DNA of 20,528 nt, from contig AVPN01000352.1 of assembly GCA_000695325.1 (NCBI GenBank), forward strand, positions 1 through 20,528. The letters run 5' to 3'. Below the pieces are notes generated by a model. The model was not told the DNA's origin. It ran no database searches and was given only the letters and a program-made list of their open reading frames with translations. The position numbers were made by a program, and so were the translations under genes. The stretch comes from Pleurobrachia bachei. Its lineage: Eukaryota > Ctenophora > Tentaculata > Cydippida > Pleurobrachiidae. Positions 1 to 11,121 of this stretch are shown one piece after another (within the stretch, counting starts at the first letter, position 1; every line of letters starts with the position of its first letter).

Positions 1-422
1 ATCCACTATTTTCATCCTGCTAACACGAGATGTAGACTTTAGATTTTATTAAGTTACTATCCTATAGTTCCTACTTGTGTGTGAACTGCAAAGATACATT
101 TTAGGTCGGGTTTGCTGACGGGAGTTAAAATGTTTGAAATTCTAAATTGAGTAAAACGTTTTTTAGATTGTCGGGTCTGTAGACATTTGATTGCGGGTAA
201 TAAGCGTTAACATTCTTTTTATTTTGTAGCTAATTTTGCTTTCTAATGTAATCTGTATTCCTACAAATACTGTAGAACAAAACTGTGTGTTTTATCTGTC
301 ATGGGCAGTTGATTGAAAGAGAAGTAGTCAGGCAGATCATACTGACACAGCCCTGTATTGTACCCTAACTCTGCCAGGCATCACACAGGCCTGTTGTAGT
401 CTGTATTAAATGTAAATCATAC
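1..422. other. CAMSAP intron, no feature recognised
   Basis: AT-rich sequence downstream of the last recognised CAMSAP exon. I see no splice-bounded open segment matching the CAMSAP C-terminal half on the minus strand and no gene on the plus strand. Confidence 0.5.
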
Positions 423-562
423 CTGCACTGTTGGATATTGCGTCGTTTTTCCATCATCTGAAGGTGTAAGGTTAGCTGTTTAGGGTCAGCTATATCCCGG
501 TGATGGGGTGAACTACTGGCTGTGTTCTGTCGGTTCTCAAATATCAAAATAGGCTCGGTTCC
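423..562 (-). CDS. CAMSAP: CAMSAP exon 17 (first family coiled coil)
   Basis: 140 bp after a cattttcag acceptor, ending with 2 bases over at GTATGA. It begins GTEPILIFENRQNTASSS and ends LTLHLQMMEKRRNIQQC. The latter matches the CC1 helix of vertebrate CAMSAPs (LHMQLEEKRRAIEAQ). The gene must continue to the left with the remaining coiled coils and CKK domain. Confidence 0.8.
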
Positions 563-3500
563 CTGAAAATGTATGACGGATAGTTAAATGCAGCAAACAG
601 AATATGAATGAAGTTGGGATAGAGTAGACATATGAAGACCCGAATTGGGTTTCCCTCGACTTACAAACTGTGGTTGAAGTGATGTTAGAATGTGTGAGAA
701 AACTTCATTCTTTGCGGCTGGATGAGGGGCTGAGGTAGGTCTGTCTGGGATATTATCGCTACCCCTCTCACTCTCCTCCTCTCCCTCCCCTTCTTGAGAA
801 CTGAGCCTACTTCTCCTTACGACGTACTGATGGTCTGACAGAAGTAGGTGCCCATTAGTCTGCCACTTAGATCTGATTACAGGGAAGTTGATAATGAAAT
901 TCCCCCTCTGCAATAATAGGGGTGACTTTGTAACCAAACAGGGGTGACAGTGTTCAACTATTTGTAGTGCTGTAGATGTCTTCAGTGTTGTGCTGTCTTC
1001 AGTGAAGACTCTTCACACTATAACAGTTGTGTCTGTCAGAAGCATGATTACATAACAAGAGGGGTGTATAATGTATACCTGATCGGGCCGGATCCAGCCC
1101 CTACACCATGTTTTTCAAAGGGTACAAAGTACGCTGTCTTCTGTCTGTCTCCAGGTCTGTCCTCTCCAATAACGTCTGTATCCCTTTTGAATGGACACAC
1201 CTGATATACGAATATTTTAGAGTTGGAGAGTTGGATCTACTCAAAGCTAAACGTTACAACTCCCGATTGCTGACTAGTGGTCGTCTAACTATAGCTAAAA
1301 CCCCAAATAAACCCCCACCCTACTACTCACGGCTGGTGGTTGTATGGGATCCTCGGTAGGTGCTGTATCGGTTGCAGGGGATACCTCTGTAGTGGGGGTC
1401 AACTGCCCATTCTGCTCATCAACAAAAGAAACACTCTTCCCTGCTCTTCGAGCTGATTTCACCCTCCTTTTATCAGTTGTTGCAGCTTTAGCTCCCTTAC
1501 CCCGAGATGTCTTCTCGCTTTTCACAGAGATGTCATCTTTAGATTTACCCTTCCCTCCTTTACCCTTGCCACCCTTGGTACCACCCTTGGCAGGGGCTGA
1601 TTTACCTCCCTTGACGCTGCCTCTCGCTGAACTGAATGGGAAGATGTCAGAGAGATCTGTATTGTTGTAGAACTGACGATGATATATATCGTTGTCTATC
1701 TTGTTAATGACGATGATAATTAGGAAGTTGTAAAGCAGTATATGAGACAACATCCTTACTTACCCGGCAGAGCTGTTTGATGTGACACTGCCAGGTCTCC
1801 GAGGGAATGTCTTCCCCTCCTTAGGACCTCCTCCCTTCTTCCCCTTTTTTCCCTTCCTCCCCTTACTAGAGGTGTCACTAAGCTCATCTAACAACCTCCT
1901 CTCTTCTGCTGCCTTCTCCTCCAACTGTCTCTTCCTGTCCAACTCTTCTCTTTTCTGATGGGAGATGGGAGTGATATGTATTACGAGAGAGAAATCAAAC
2001 ATATATTCGTCGATAATGATAAAATTGGGCTGACTAGCGCTATGATAAACTGAGCCACAGTAAGGGTGAATTGAGTGCCGATATATCATCCTGGCATGCT
2101 ACAACTAACCTGTCGCTCCTCCTCTTCTTTTTTCATTCTCACTGCCTCGTCCCTAGCTTGTACCGTCATCATGTAGTCTTCCTGAATGGGGAGGGGTTAT
2201 ATTTGTTTGTGATTGCTGAGGATTACCTGCAGTAGGGGTGGGTGGGTGGTGGGTAGTTGTACCAGTTCTGTGTGTTCTACACACCAGTAATACATACTTT
2301 GAACCGTGTTAGCTTGTGTAAGTGATGTAGGTACACTTCAAGTAGAACCTGTGTTATAGTTACCTGTATTTTCTGGGGTGGTGCAGGTGCAGGTGTTACA
2401 GGAACATCAATGACTGGTAATCCCCTAGTTTCAGCAACAGTACTATCTCCCGACTTACTGATTGTATAGCTTGCACCCTGAGAGATATATAAAGTCGACC
2501 ATTCCCAGATCCAAATTGTCAAGTTTCACCCCCTATAATGTTTGGCGTATCATAACGAATATATATGCCAAATGGTTGCGCGTTGTACAGTCTGTGTAGG
2601 ACAAGCCAAATGGTAACGGTACAAACACAACACTTACCACAACAGCAGGGGTGGTTTTATTGAAATGGGTGGCAATGGTTCGAGATATGTTGGCCGTTAG
2701 GTTGTCAGGCTCCGTCATGGGAGGGGGCGAGGGCTTCTCCTGCTCTACAGTATCAACCTAGTGTGGGGAGATGGTGTGAACTTTGTGGCATTCGGGGAAC
2801 ATATTATGGAGGGGGAATAAAACCATTATCATGGGGTAGTGTGGCACATGAATATACCACCATGATAGGGGTGGTTGTCAGGCAGGTGTGGTTGTCAGGC
2901 AGGGGAGAGAGAGAAGGGGACTCACCCATCGGGCGATACTCAGGAAAAACTCCCTCTTCTCCTCCTCCGCAGTATTCATCTCGTCCACCACTTCCTCTCC
3001 ACTCTTGGTCCTTGGCAGATCAGTGTACTCCTTGAGCAGTGGTTTCTTCTTAGTCGGACTACTCTCAGCTACAACAGGAGATGTTGTTGGTCGGGGTGCA
3101 GCAGGTGGGTCCTGCTGGTCTTCATCACCAGAACTTGAACTACCTGATTCTTCCTCACTGAAATGATGATGAAAGGATGTTGTTAGGGGGTGCTCTATAA
3201 AGGACTACCCTATAGAAAGTTTTGTTGGTTGGGTGGGGGAAATTTTGGTAACGCAGTTCCCCCTACATTGCAGGCACGCTAATACGTGCCTTAGTGCCTT
3301 ACTTTTGCAATGCCCTTCGTTACCAAGGGGAAATTGGTGCAGACTGGCCCCCAGTTTACCTTGAGTTGTCAGGTTCAGTTTGGCTGTGTAGACCTGTCGC
3401 TCCTCCTCTTCTTTTTTCATTCTCACTGCCTCGTCCCTAGCCTGTACCGTCATCATGTAGTCTTCCTGAAAAGGGGGAGGGGTTTTATTTGTTTGTGATT

Positions 3501-6500
3501 GCTGAGGATTACCTGCAGTAGGGGTGGGTTGGGGGCGGTTACCAGTTCTGTGTGTTATACACACCAGTAATACTTTGAACCGTGTTAGCTTGTGTAAGTG
3601 ATGTAGGTACACTTCAAGTAGAACCTGTGTAGTTACCTGTATTTTCTGTGGTGGTGCAGGTGCAGGTGTTACAGGAACATCAATGACTGGTAATCCCCTA
3701 GTTTCAGCAACAGTACTATCTCCCGACTTGCTTATTGTATAGCTAGCACCCTGAGAGATATATAAAGTCGAGTTTCCCAGATCCAAATTGTCAAGTTTCA
3801 CCCCCTATAATGTTTGGCGTATCATAACGAATGTATGCCAAATGGTAACGGTACAAACACAACACCTACCACAACAGAAGGGGTGGTTTTATTGAAATGG
3901 GTGGCAATGGTTCGTGATATGTTGGCCGTTAGGTTGTCAGGCTCCGTCATGGGAGGGGGCGAGGGCTTCTCCTGCTCTACAGTATCAACCTAGTGTGGGG
4001 AGATGGTGTGAACTTTGTGGCATTCGGGGAACATATTATGGAGGGGGAATAAAACCATTATCATGGGGTAGTGTGGCACATGAATATACCACCATAATAG
4101 GGGTAGTTGTCAGGCAGGTGTGGTTGTCAGGCAGGGGAGAGAGAGAAGGGGACTCACCCATCGGGCGATACTCAGGAAAAACTCCCTCTTCTCCTCCTCC
4201 GCAGTATTCATCTCGTCCACCACTTCCTCTCCACTCTTGGTCCTTGGCAGATCAGTGTACTCCTTGAGCAGTGGTTTCTTAGTCGGACTACTCTCAGCTA
4301 CAACAGGAGCTGTTGTTGGTCGGGGTGCAGCAGGTGGGTCCTGCTGGTCTTCATCACCAGAACTTGAACTACCTGATTCTTCCTCACTGAAATGATGATG
4401 AAAGGATGTTGTTAGGGGGTGCTCTATAAAGGACTACCCTATAGAAAGTTTTGTTGGTTGGGTGGGGGAAATTTTGGTAACGCAGTTCCCCCTACATTGC
4501 AGGCACGCTAATACGTGCCTTAGTGCCTTACTTTTGCAATGCCCTTCGTTACCAAGGGGAAATTGGTGCAGACTGGCCCCCAGTTTACCTTGAGTTGTCA
4601 GGTTCAGTTTGGCTGTGTAGAAGTTGGATCCCCGCCATTGTGGGACCAACCACCCCATCATTCTGGGTCACCTTAGCAGCTAGAGGATCCTCAACTGGAT
4701 TTGTAACTACTAGTAATGGGCTATTCAGTTAGATGTATAAACTATACCGACATCACAATCATATTAATCGAAGTAATCAAAGAATACTAATAGATAGTGT
4801 CCAACGTTCTACCTGTTTCAATTTTCCCGCTCAGACTTCCCAAACTCTGGGACTTGTATGACTCGGCTGTTAGGACAGAGGAAACAGCACCCCTCCCTCG
4901 AGGTTGTAGTTTTATGAACCAACAAACCTATAGCCCCAAATCAGGGACTGGATCAGGTGTAATGGATCCAGGCCGGGAGGGAGGGGAGATTAGCAACTCC
5001 CGGGGGAGTACTTCTGGAATCTGGGCTGGCCTGCAGGATGAAATTTTAGTTCTGTAGTGATATTAGTTGAAACGCTCATGCTTTTTTAACAAACTACTCA
5101 AATCAGAAGGAAGTCAAAAACCATTCATTGCAGGGTCTGTTAGAAGTCAATATAAATGTTTTGTCTGTCCTAATTTGATCTACCCACCCCTCAAATCTAA
5201 TGTCACACATTGTGAGCCACACATACGTGTAAGGTGATGGAGGTCGTCTCCCCTGACCTCCTCCCTACACCCTCTAGACTAGGAGTAGGCTTGAGACATC
5301 ATCTTCAACCTTCTTAACATGCGACACCCCGATCAGCCCAGGACTCTTCTCCAGTTGCAGAGATATCTCATTGGCTGCTGCTGCACAGTTCATATCGGGT
5401 TGATCTTGCTTCATCCACCGCTCTGTACTCATCTCACATCGACTAGCTCCTTTCAACTGGGTAAAGGAAAAGGGGTTGTGGTGAATGAAGGGGGATGATA
5501 GCAGTATGCACATAGAAATATTAGATAATATCTCTATTATAAGTTGAAGATGAACGTCGTCGAAGTGGTAGTCGTTCGTTAGGCGGTATCTAAGCGACAG
5601 ACTGCTCCTTCATTCTGTGTAGGACAAGCCAAATGGTAACGGTACAAACACAACACTTACCACAACAGCAGGGGTGGTTTTATTGAAATGGGTGGCAATG
5701 GTTCGAGATATGTTGGCCGTTAGGTTGTCAGGCTCCGTCATGGGAGGGGGCGAGGGCTTCTCCTGCTCTACAGTATCAACCTAGTGTGGGGAGATGGTGT
5801 GAACTTTGTGGCATTCGGGGAACATATTATGGAGGGGGAATAAAACCATTATCATGGGGTAGTGTGGCACATGAATATACCACCATAATAGGGGTAGTTG
5901 TCAGGCAGGTGTGGTTGTCAGGCAGGGGAGAGAGAGAAGGGGACTCACCCATCGGGCGATACTCAGGAAAAACTCCCTCTTCTCCTCCTCCGCAGTATTC
6001 ATCTCGTCTACCACCTCCTCTCCACTCTTGGTCCTGGGCAGGTCTGTGTACTCCTTGAGCAGTGGTTTCTTCTTAGTCGGACTACTCTCAGCTACAACAG
6101 GAGATGTTGTTGGTCGGGGTGCAGCAGGTGGGTCCTGCTGGTCTTCATCACCAGAACTTGAACTACCTGATTCTTCCTCACTGAAATGATGATGAAAGGA
6201 TGTTGTTAGGGGGTGCTCTATAAAGGACTACCCTATAGAAAGTTTTGTTGGTTGGGTGGGGGAAATTTTGGTAACGCAGTTCCCCCTACATTGCAGGCAC
6301 GCTAATACGTGCCTTAGTGCCTTACTTTTGCAATGCCCTTCGTTACCAAGGGGAAATTGGTGCAGACTGGCCCCCAGTTTACCTTGAGTTGTCAGGTTCA
6401 GTTTGGCTGTGTAGAAGTTGGATCCCCGCCATTGTGGGACCAACCACCCCATCATTCTGGGTCACCTTAGCAGCTAGAGGATCCTCAACTGGATTTGTAA

Positions 6501-9500
6501 CTACTAGTAATGGGCTATTCAGTTAGATGTATAAACTATACCGACATCACAATCATATTAATCGAAGTAATCAAAGAATACTAATAGATAGTGTCCAACG
6601 TTCTACCTGTTTCAATTTTCCCGCTCAGACTTCCCAAACTCTGGGACTTGTATGACTCGGCTGTTAGGACAGAGGAAACAGCAGGGGAGGGAGCTCCAAC
6701 ATCAAAATACTTGGTTGTTTGGATATCGGGGTTATCAGGGACTGGATCAGGTGTAATGGATCCAGGCCGGGAGGGAGGGGAGATTAGCAACTCCCGGGGG
6801 AGTACTTCTGGAATCTGGGCTGGCCTGCAGGGTGAAATTTTAGTTCTTTAGTGATATTAGTTGAAACGCTCATACTTTTTTAACAAACTACTCAAATCAG
6901 AAGGAAGTCAAAAACCATTCATTGCAGGGTCTGTTAGAAGTCAATATAAATGTTTTGTCTGTCCTAATTTGATCTACCCACCCCTCAAATCTAATGTCAC
7001 ACATTGTGAGCCACACATACGTGTAAGGTGATGGAGGTGCAGAGGGGACTGGAGGAGGGATGTGGGAGATCTGATCCTCATCCGAACTCACATCATCTTC
7101 AACCTTCTTAACATGCGACACCCCGATCAGCCCGGGACTCTTCTCCAGTTGCAGAGATATCTCATTGGCTGCTGCTGCACAGTTCATATCGGGTTGATCT
7201 TGCTTCATCCACCGCTCTGTACTCATCTCACATCGACTAGCTCCTTTCAACTGGGTAAAGGAAAAGGGGTTGTGGTGAATGAAGGGGGATGATAGCAGTA
7301 TGTACATAGAAATATTAGATCAAACCAGAGCTATAATATGGATTAGTGTTATTGGCAACCGGGGAAAAAGAACTGGAACTGTTAATACTACAAACCTCTA
7401 GTTTCCAGAAGAGTTCACTTATGAATGTTATCACATTGGGTCTGGTACAGAAGCTAGGGTTCAGGATCATCTCGACGGTTAGGGGGAACCATTCTGGGCC
7501 AAGGGCAGTTGAAACGGTGAACCGAACCGCAGCCAGATTAGACGCCTTATCGGCTTGTGAGAGAGATGTACCAAACTTGAGCGCTGAGGGGGGTAATCAA
7601 TGTTGGTGGTAAAGCCGGGGGATTGAAAAGATAATCTTCCAGTCATTTTTGGGTACAACCTGTCACTGTACCAGTAATTGTTATAATTGACAAACACCAG
7701 TCAAATAGTAGTTTCTATCCATCTTCAATTTGATAATATCCTACCATCAAGCGGTAGATCTGCATTTAGAAAGTAATGTAGTAGAACTCCCAAACACTGC
7801 CCATCAGATATATCCTGGATCAGGTCCTCCATATCTGAATTGGGGGGGGGGTTAAAAGTGATATCTGACATTATAGGACGCAATTGTTGCCCAAAACTAA
7901 TATCCCTAGTCAATCCCGTTTTTTCGATTTAACATTTGACTTACGTGGAAGATTAGGTGGTACAAGCGTACTACTCGGGTGTATGAGACCTAGCTTCAGA
8001 CTCTCTCTTTTGACCGTAACAGCGTCTTTAAGCCGCTTATTTACAGTTGAACAAGCCTTAAATACGTGGCTCATGGTTAAAATAATGTCAATTGAAACAG
8101 GGAAATATGTTCTCATGAGTTCAAATGTTGCCATGTTCGATAATATTATGAGTCTCGTGTGATCAATTAGTGATTGTTTCAGTTATTATTTAAAAACTTA
8201 CTTTATTGATCCACAGTAAAAGAGAATCCTCCAGGTCGTATGGCAGCTCTTGGGAGGCATTAAACGAGCCAATCTTTCTAGAATTGGGATAATAATAGTA
8301 ATCAATATAAATGATAATGACCTAGTGATCTGTCAGAGTGAAATGAAAACGAAGTTTCGATCTGTGGAAATACACAAGGATGGTACTGAATCAGACCATT
8401 ATATGGTTCTGAGTGAACTGGTCACGGAAACTGAGGATGTGGATTTTCGGAGCAAGCAACAAGTTGACATGTACAGAGACTTCAAATCTGTTGACCCTGA
8501 ACTGTTCAGGCAAGCATTGAGGAACCTTGGACTCGAGGATCTTCTTGTAGCTGAATCACCTGAGGAAAATTTCCAGATCTATGAGAGGACTCTTGGCAAC
8601 CTTGTGGAGAAATCTGTTGAACTCAAGAAAAGACGAAAAGGGAAGAAGTTAAGGCCGTGGAGAGAGGATGAAAGTGTCAAGGAGGTGCTGAGGCTACGTA
8701 GACGTGCTGAGAGGGCTTGGCGAAAGAACAAGACTTCAATACGGAAAACCCAGTTTAACGACATGAAGAGACAGTTTGGAAAAGTGGACAAGGATGCGAG
8801 GATTGGGTTCAACAAGAAGAGTCTAGAGGATTCAAAGGATGATCCTAAAGGTTTGCAACGGAAGGTTAACCGCCTCCTGGGCAAAGCTGAGAGTATTCTA
8901 CCGGAATCTGGTAATGATGGAAAGCTAGCAGAGGACTTTGCTGAGTTTTTCAATAGTAAAGTGGATAAGATCCGTACATCAGTGTATGAGGAACAAAGTT
9001 ATATAGAGGATGGAGAGGCTCTGAGGACTGATCCGGAATGCAAACTTGCTCAATTTGAGGAGGTGTCGGTGGAATATATCAAGGGTCTCATCAAGGATAT
9101 GCCGGACAAGACATGTGATCTGGATATCATCCCCACTTGGTTGGTGAAGGGATGTATTCATGAATTCGCCCCGTGGATTACTACACTGGTTAATGGATCT
9201 ATTAGGAGTTCGACTGTGCCGGAGGCGTTCCAGCAAGCTCTAGTGTTTCCTACAATTAAGAATGCTCAAGGTGATCGTGATAGTCTGCAGAACTACCGAC
9301 CAGTGTCAAACCTGCTGTTCATCTCGAAGGTTCTCGAGAAGGTAGTATTGGATCAATTGACCTGCTACCTGGAGGATAACAGCCTACTGAACAAGAACCA
9401 ATCAGGATATAGGGTTGGTCTCTGTCTCTGTCTCTGTCTCTGTCTCTGTCTCTGTCTCTGTCTCTGTCTCTGTCTCTGTCTCTGTCTCTGTCTCTGTCTC

Positions 9501-10834
9501 TGTCTCTGTCTCTGTCTCTGTCTCTGTCTCTGTCTCTGTCTCTGTCTCTGTCTCTGTCTCTGTCTCTGTCTCTGTCTCTGTCTCTGTCTCTGTCTCTGTC
9601 TCTGTCTCTGTCTCTGTCTCTGTCTCTGTCTCTGTCTCTGTCTCTGTCTCTGTCTCTGTCTCTGTCTCTGTCTCTGTCTCTGTCTCTGTCTCTGTCTCTG
9701 TCTCTGTCTCTGTCTCTGTCTCTGTCTCTGTCTCTGTCTCTGTCTCTGTCTCTGTCTCTGTCTCTGTCTCTGTCTCTGTCTCTGTCTCTGTCTCTGTCTC
9801 TGTCTCTGTCTCTGTCTCTGTCTCTGTCTCTGTCTCTGTCTCTGTCTCTGTCTCTGTCTCTGTCTCTGTCTCTGTCTCTGTCTCTGTCTCTGTCTCTGTC
9901 TCTGTCTCTGTCTCTGTCTCTGTCTCTGTCTCTGTCTCTGTCTCTGTCTCTGTCTCTGTCTCTGTCTCTGTCTCTGTCTCTGTCTCTGTCTCTGTCTCTG
10001 TCTCTGTCTCTGTCTCTGTCTCTGTCTCTGTCTCTGTCTCTGTCTCTGTCTCTGTCTCTGTCTCTGTCTCTGTCTCTGTCTCTGTCTCTGTCTCTGTCTC
10101 TGTCTCTGTCTCTGTCTCTGTCTCTGTCTCTGTCTCTGTCTCTGTCTCTGTCTCTGTCTCTGTCTCTGTCTCTGTCTCTGTCTCTGTCTCTGTCTCTGTC
10201 TCTGTCTCTGTCTCTGTCTCTGTCTCTGTCTCTGTCTCTGTCTCTGTCTCTGTCTCTGTCTCTGTCTCTGTCTCTGTCTCTGTCTCTGTCTCTGTCTCTG
10301 TCTCTGTCTCTGTCTCTGTCTCTGTCTCTGTCTCTGTCTCTGTCTCTGTCTCTGTCTCTGTCTCTGTCTCTGTCTCTGTCTCTGTCTCTGTCTCTGTCTC
10401 TGTCTCTGTCTCTGTCTCTGTCTCTGTCTCTGTCTCTGTCTCTGTCTCTGTCTCTGTCTCTGTCTCTGTCTCTGTCTCTGTCTCTGTCTCTGTCTCTGTC
10501 TCTGTCTCTGTCTCTGTCTCTGTCTCTGTCTCTGTCTCTGTCTCTGTCTCTGTCTCTGTCTCTGTCTCTGTCTCTGTCTCTGTCTCTGTCTCTGTCTCTG
10601 TCTCTGTCTCTGTCTCTGTCTCTGTCTCTGTCTCTGTCTCTGTCTCTGTCTCTGTCTCTGTCTCTGTCTCTGTCTCTGTCTCTGTCTCTGTCTCTGTCTC
10701 TGTCTCTGTCTCTGTCTCTGTCTCTGTCTCTGTCTCTGTCTCTGTCTCTGTCTCTGTCTCTGTCTCTGTCTCTGTCTCTGTCTCTGTCTCTGTCTCTGTC
10801 TCTGTCTCTGTCTCTGTCTCTGTCTCTGTCTCTG

Positions 10835-10869
<35 letters not shown>

Positions 10870-10920
10870 ATGTCTCTCTCTCTGTCTCTCTCTCTGTCTC
10901 TATCTCTGTCTCTCTCTCTG

Positions 10921-10955
<35 letters not shown>

Positions 10956-11088
10956 GTCTCTCTCTCTGTCTCTCTCTCTGTCTCTCTCTCTGTCTCTCTC
11001 TCTGTCTCTCTCTCTGTCTCTCTCTCTGTCTCTCTCTCTGTCTCTCTCTCTGTCTCTCTCTCTGTCTCTCTCTCTGTCTCTCTCTCTG

Positions 11089-11121
<33 letters not shown>

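Larger units (their letters stand above)
2110..7321 (-). repeat. Tandem partial duplications of CAMSAP exons 7-13 (units A, B, C)
   Basis: Unit A (about 2110-3391) and the start of unit B (about 3394-4617) are direct copies covering exons 13 to 9. B continues through exons 8 and 7 to about 5528. Unit C (about 5612-7321) repeats exons 11 to 7 once more. Copies differ by scattered substitutions and small indels plus two 50-51 base complemented blocks in B. Joints are at 3391-3394 and 5528-5612. Either a real young segmental duplication or unmerged haplotypes in the assembly would give this. Confidence 0.85.

Noticed and set aside
1108-1359. Plus-strand open frame beginning MFFKGYKVRCLL
   Set aside because: No signal, domain or family resemblance, and it overlaps CAMSAP intron and the end of exon 15 on the other strand.
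4890-4939. Ordinary inversion as explanation of the divergent block
   Set aside because: The reverse complement of 6684-6733 does not match this block; the complement in the same order matches at all 50 positions. The same holds for the other four blocks.
2763-6189. Repeated plus-strand open frames (WCELCG and SGRCGCQAG types) suggesting a small gene family
   Set aside because: They are the opposite strand of CAMSAP exons 10-11 and their introns, repeated only because the exons are repeated. Silent changes fit the minus-strand frame.
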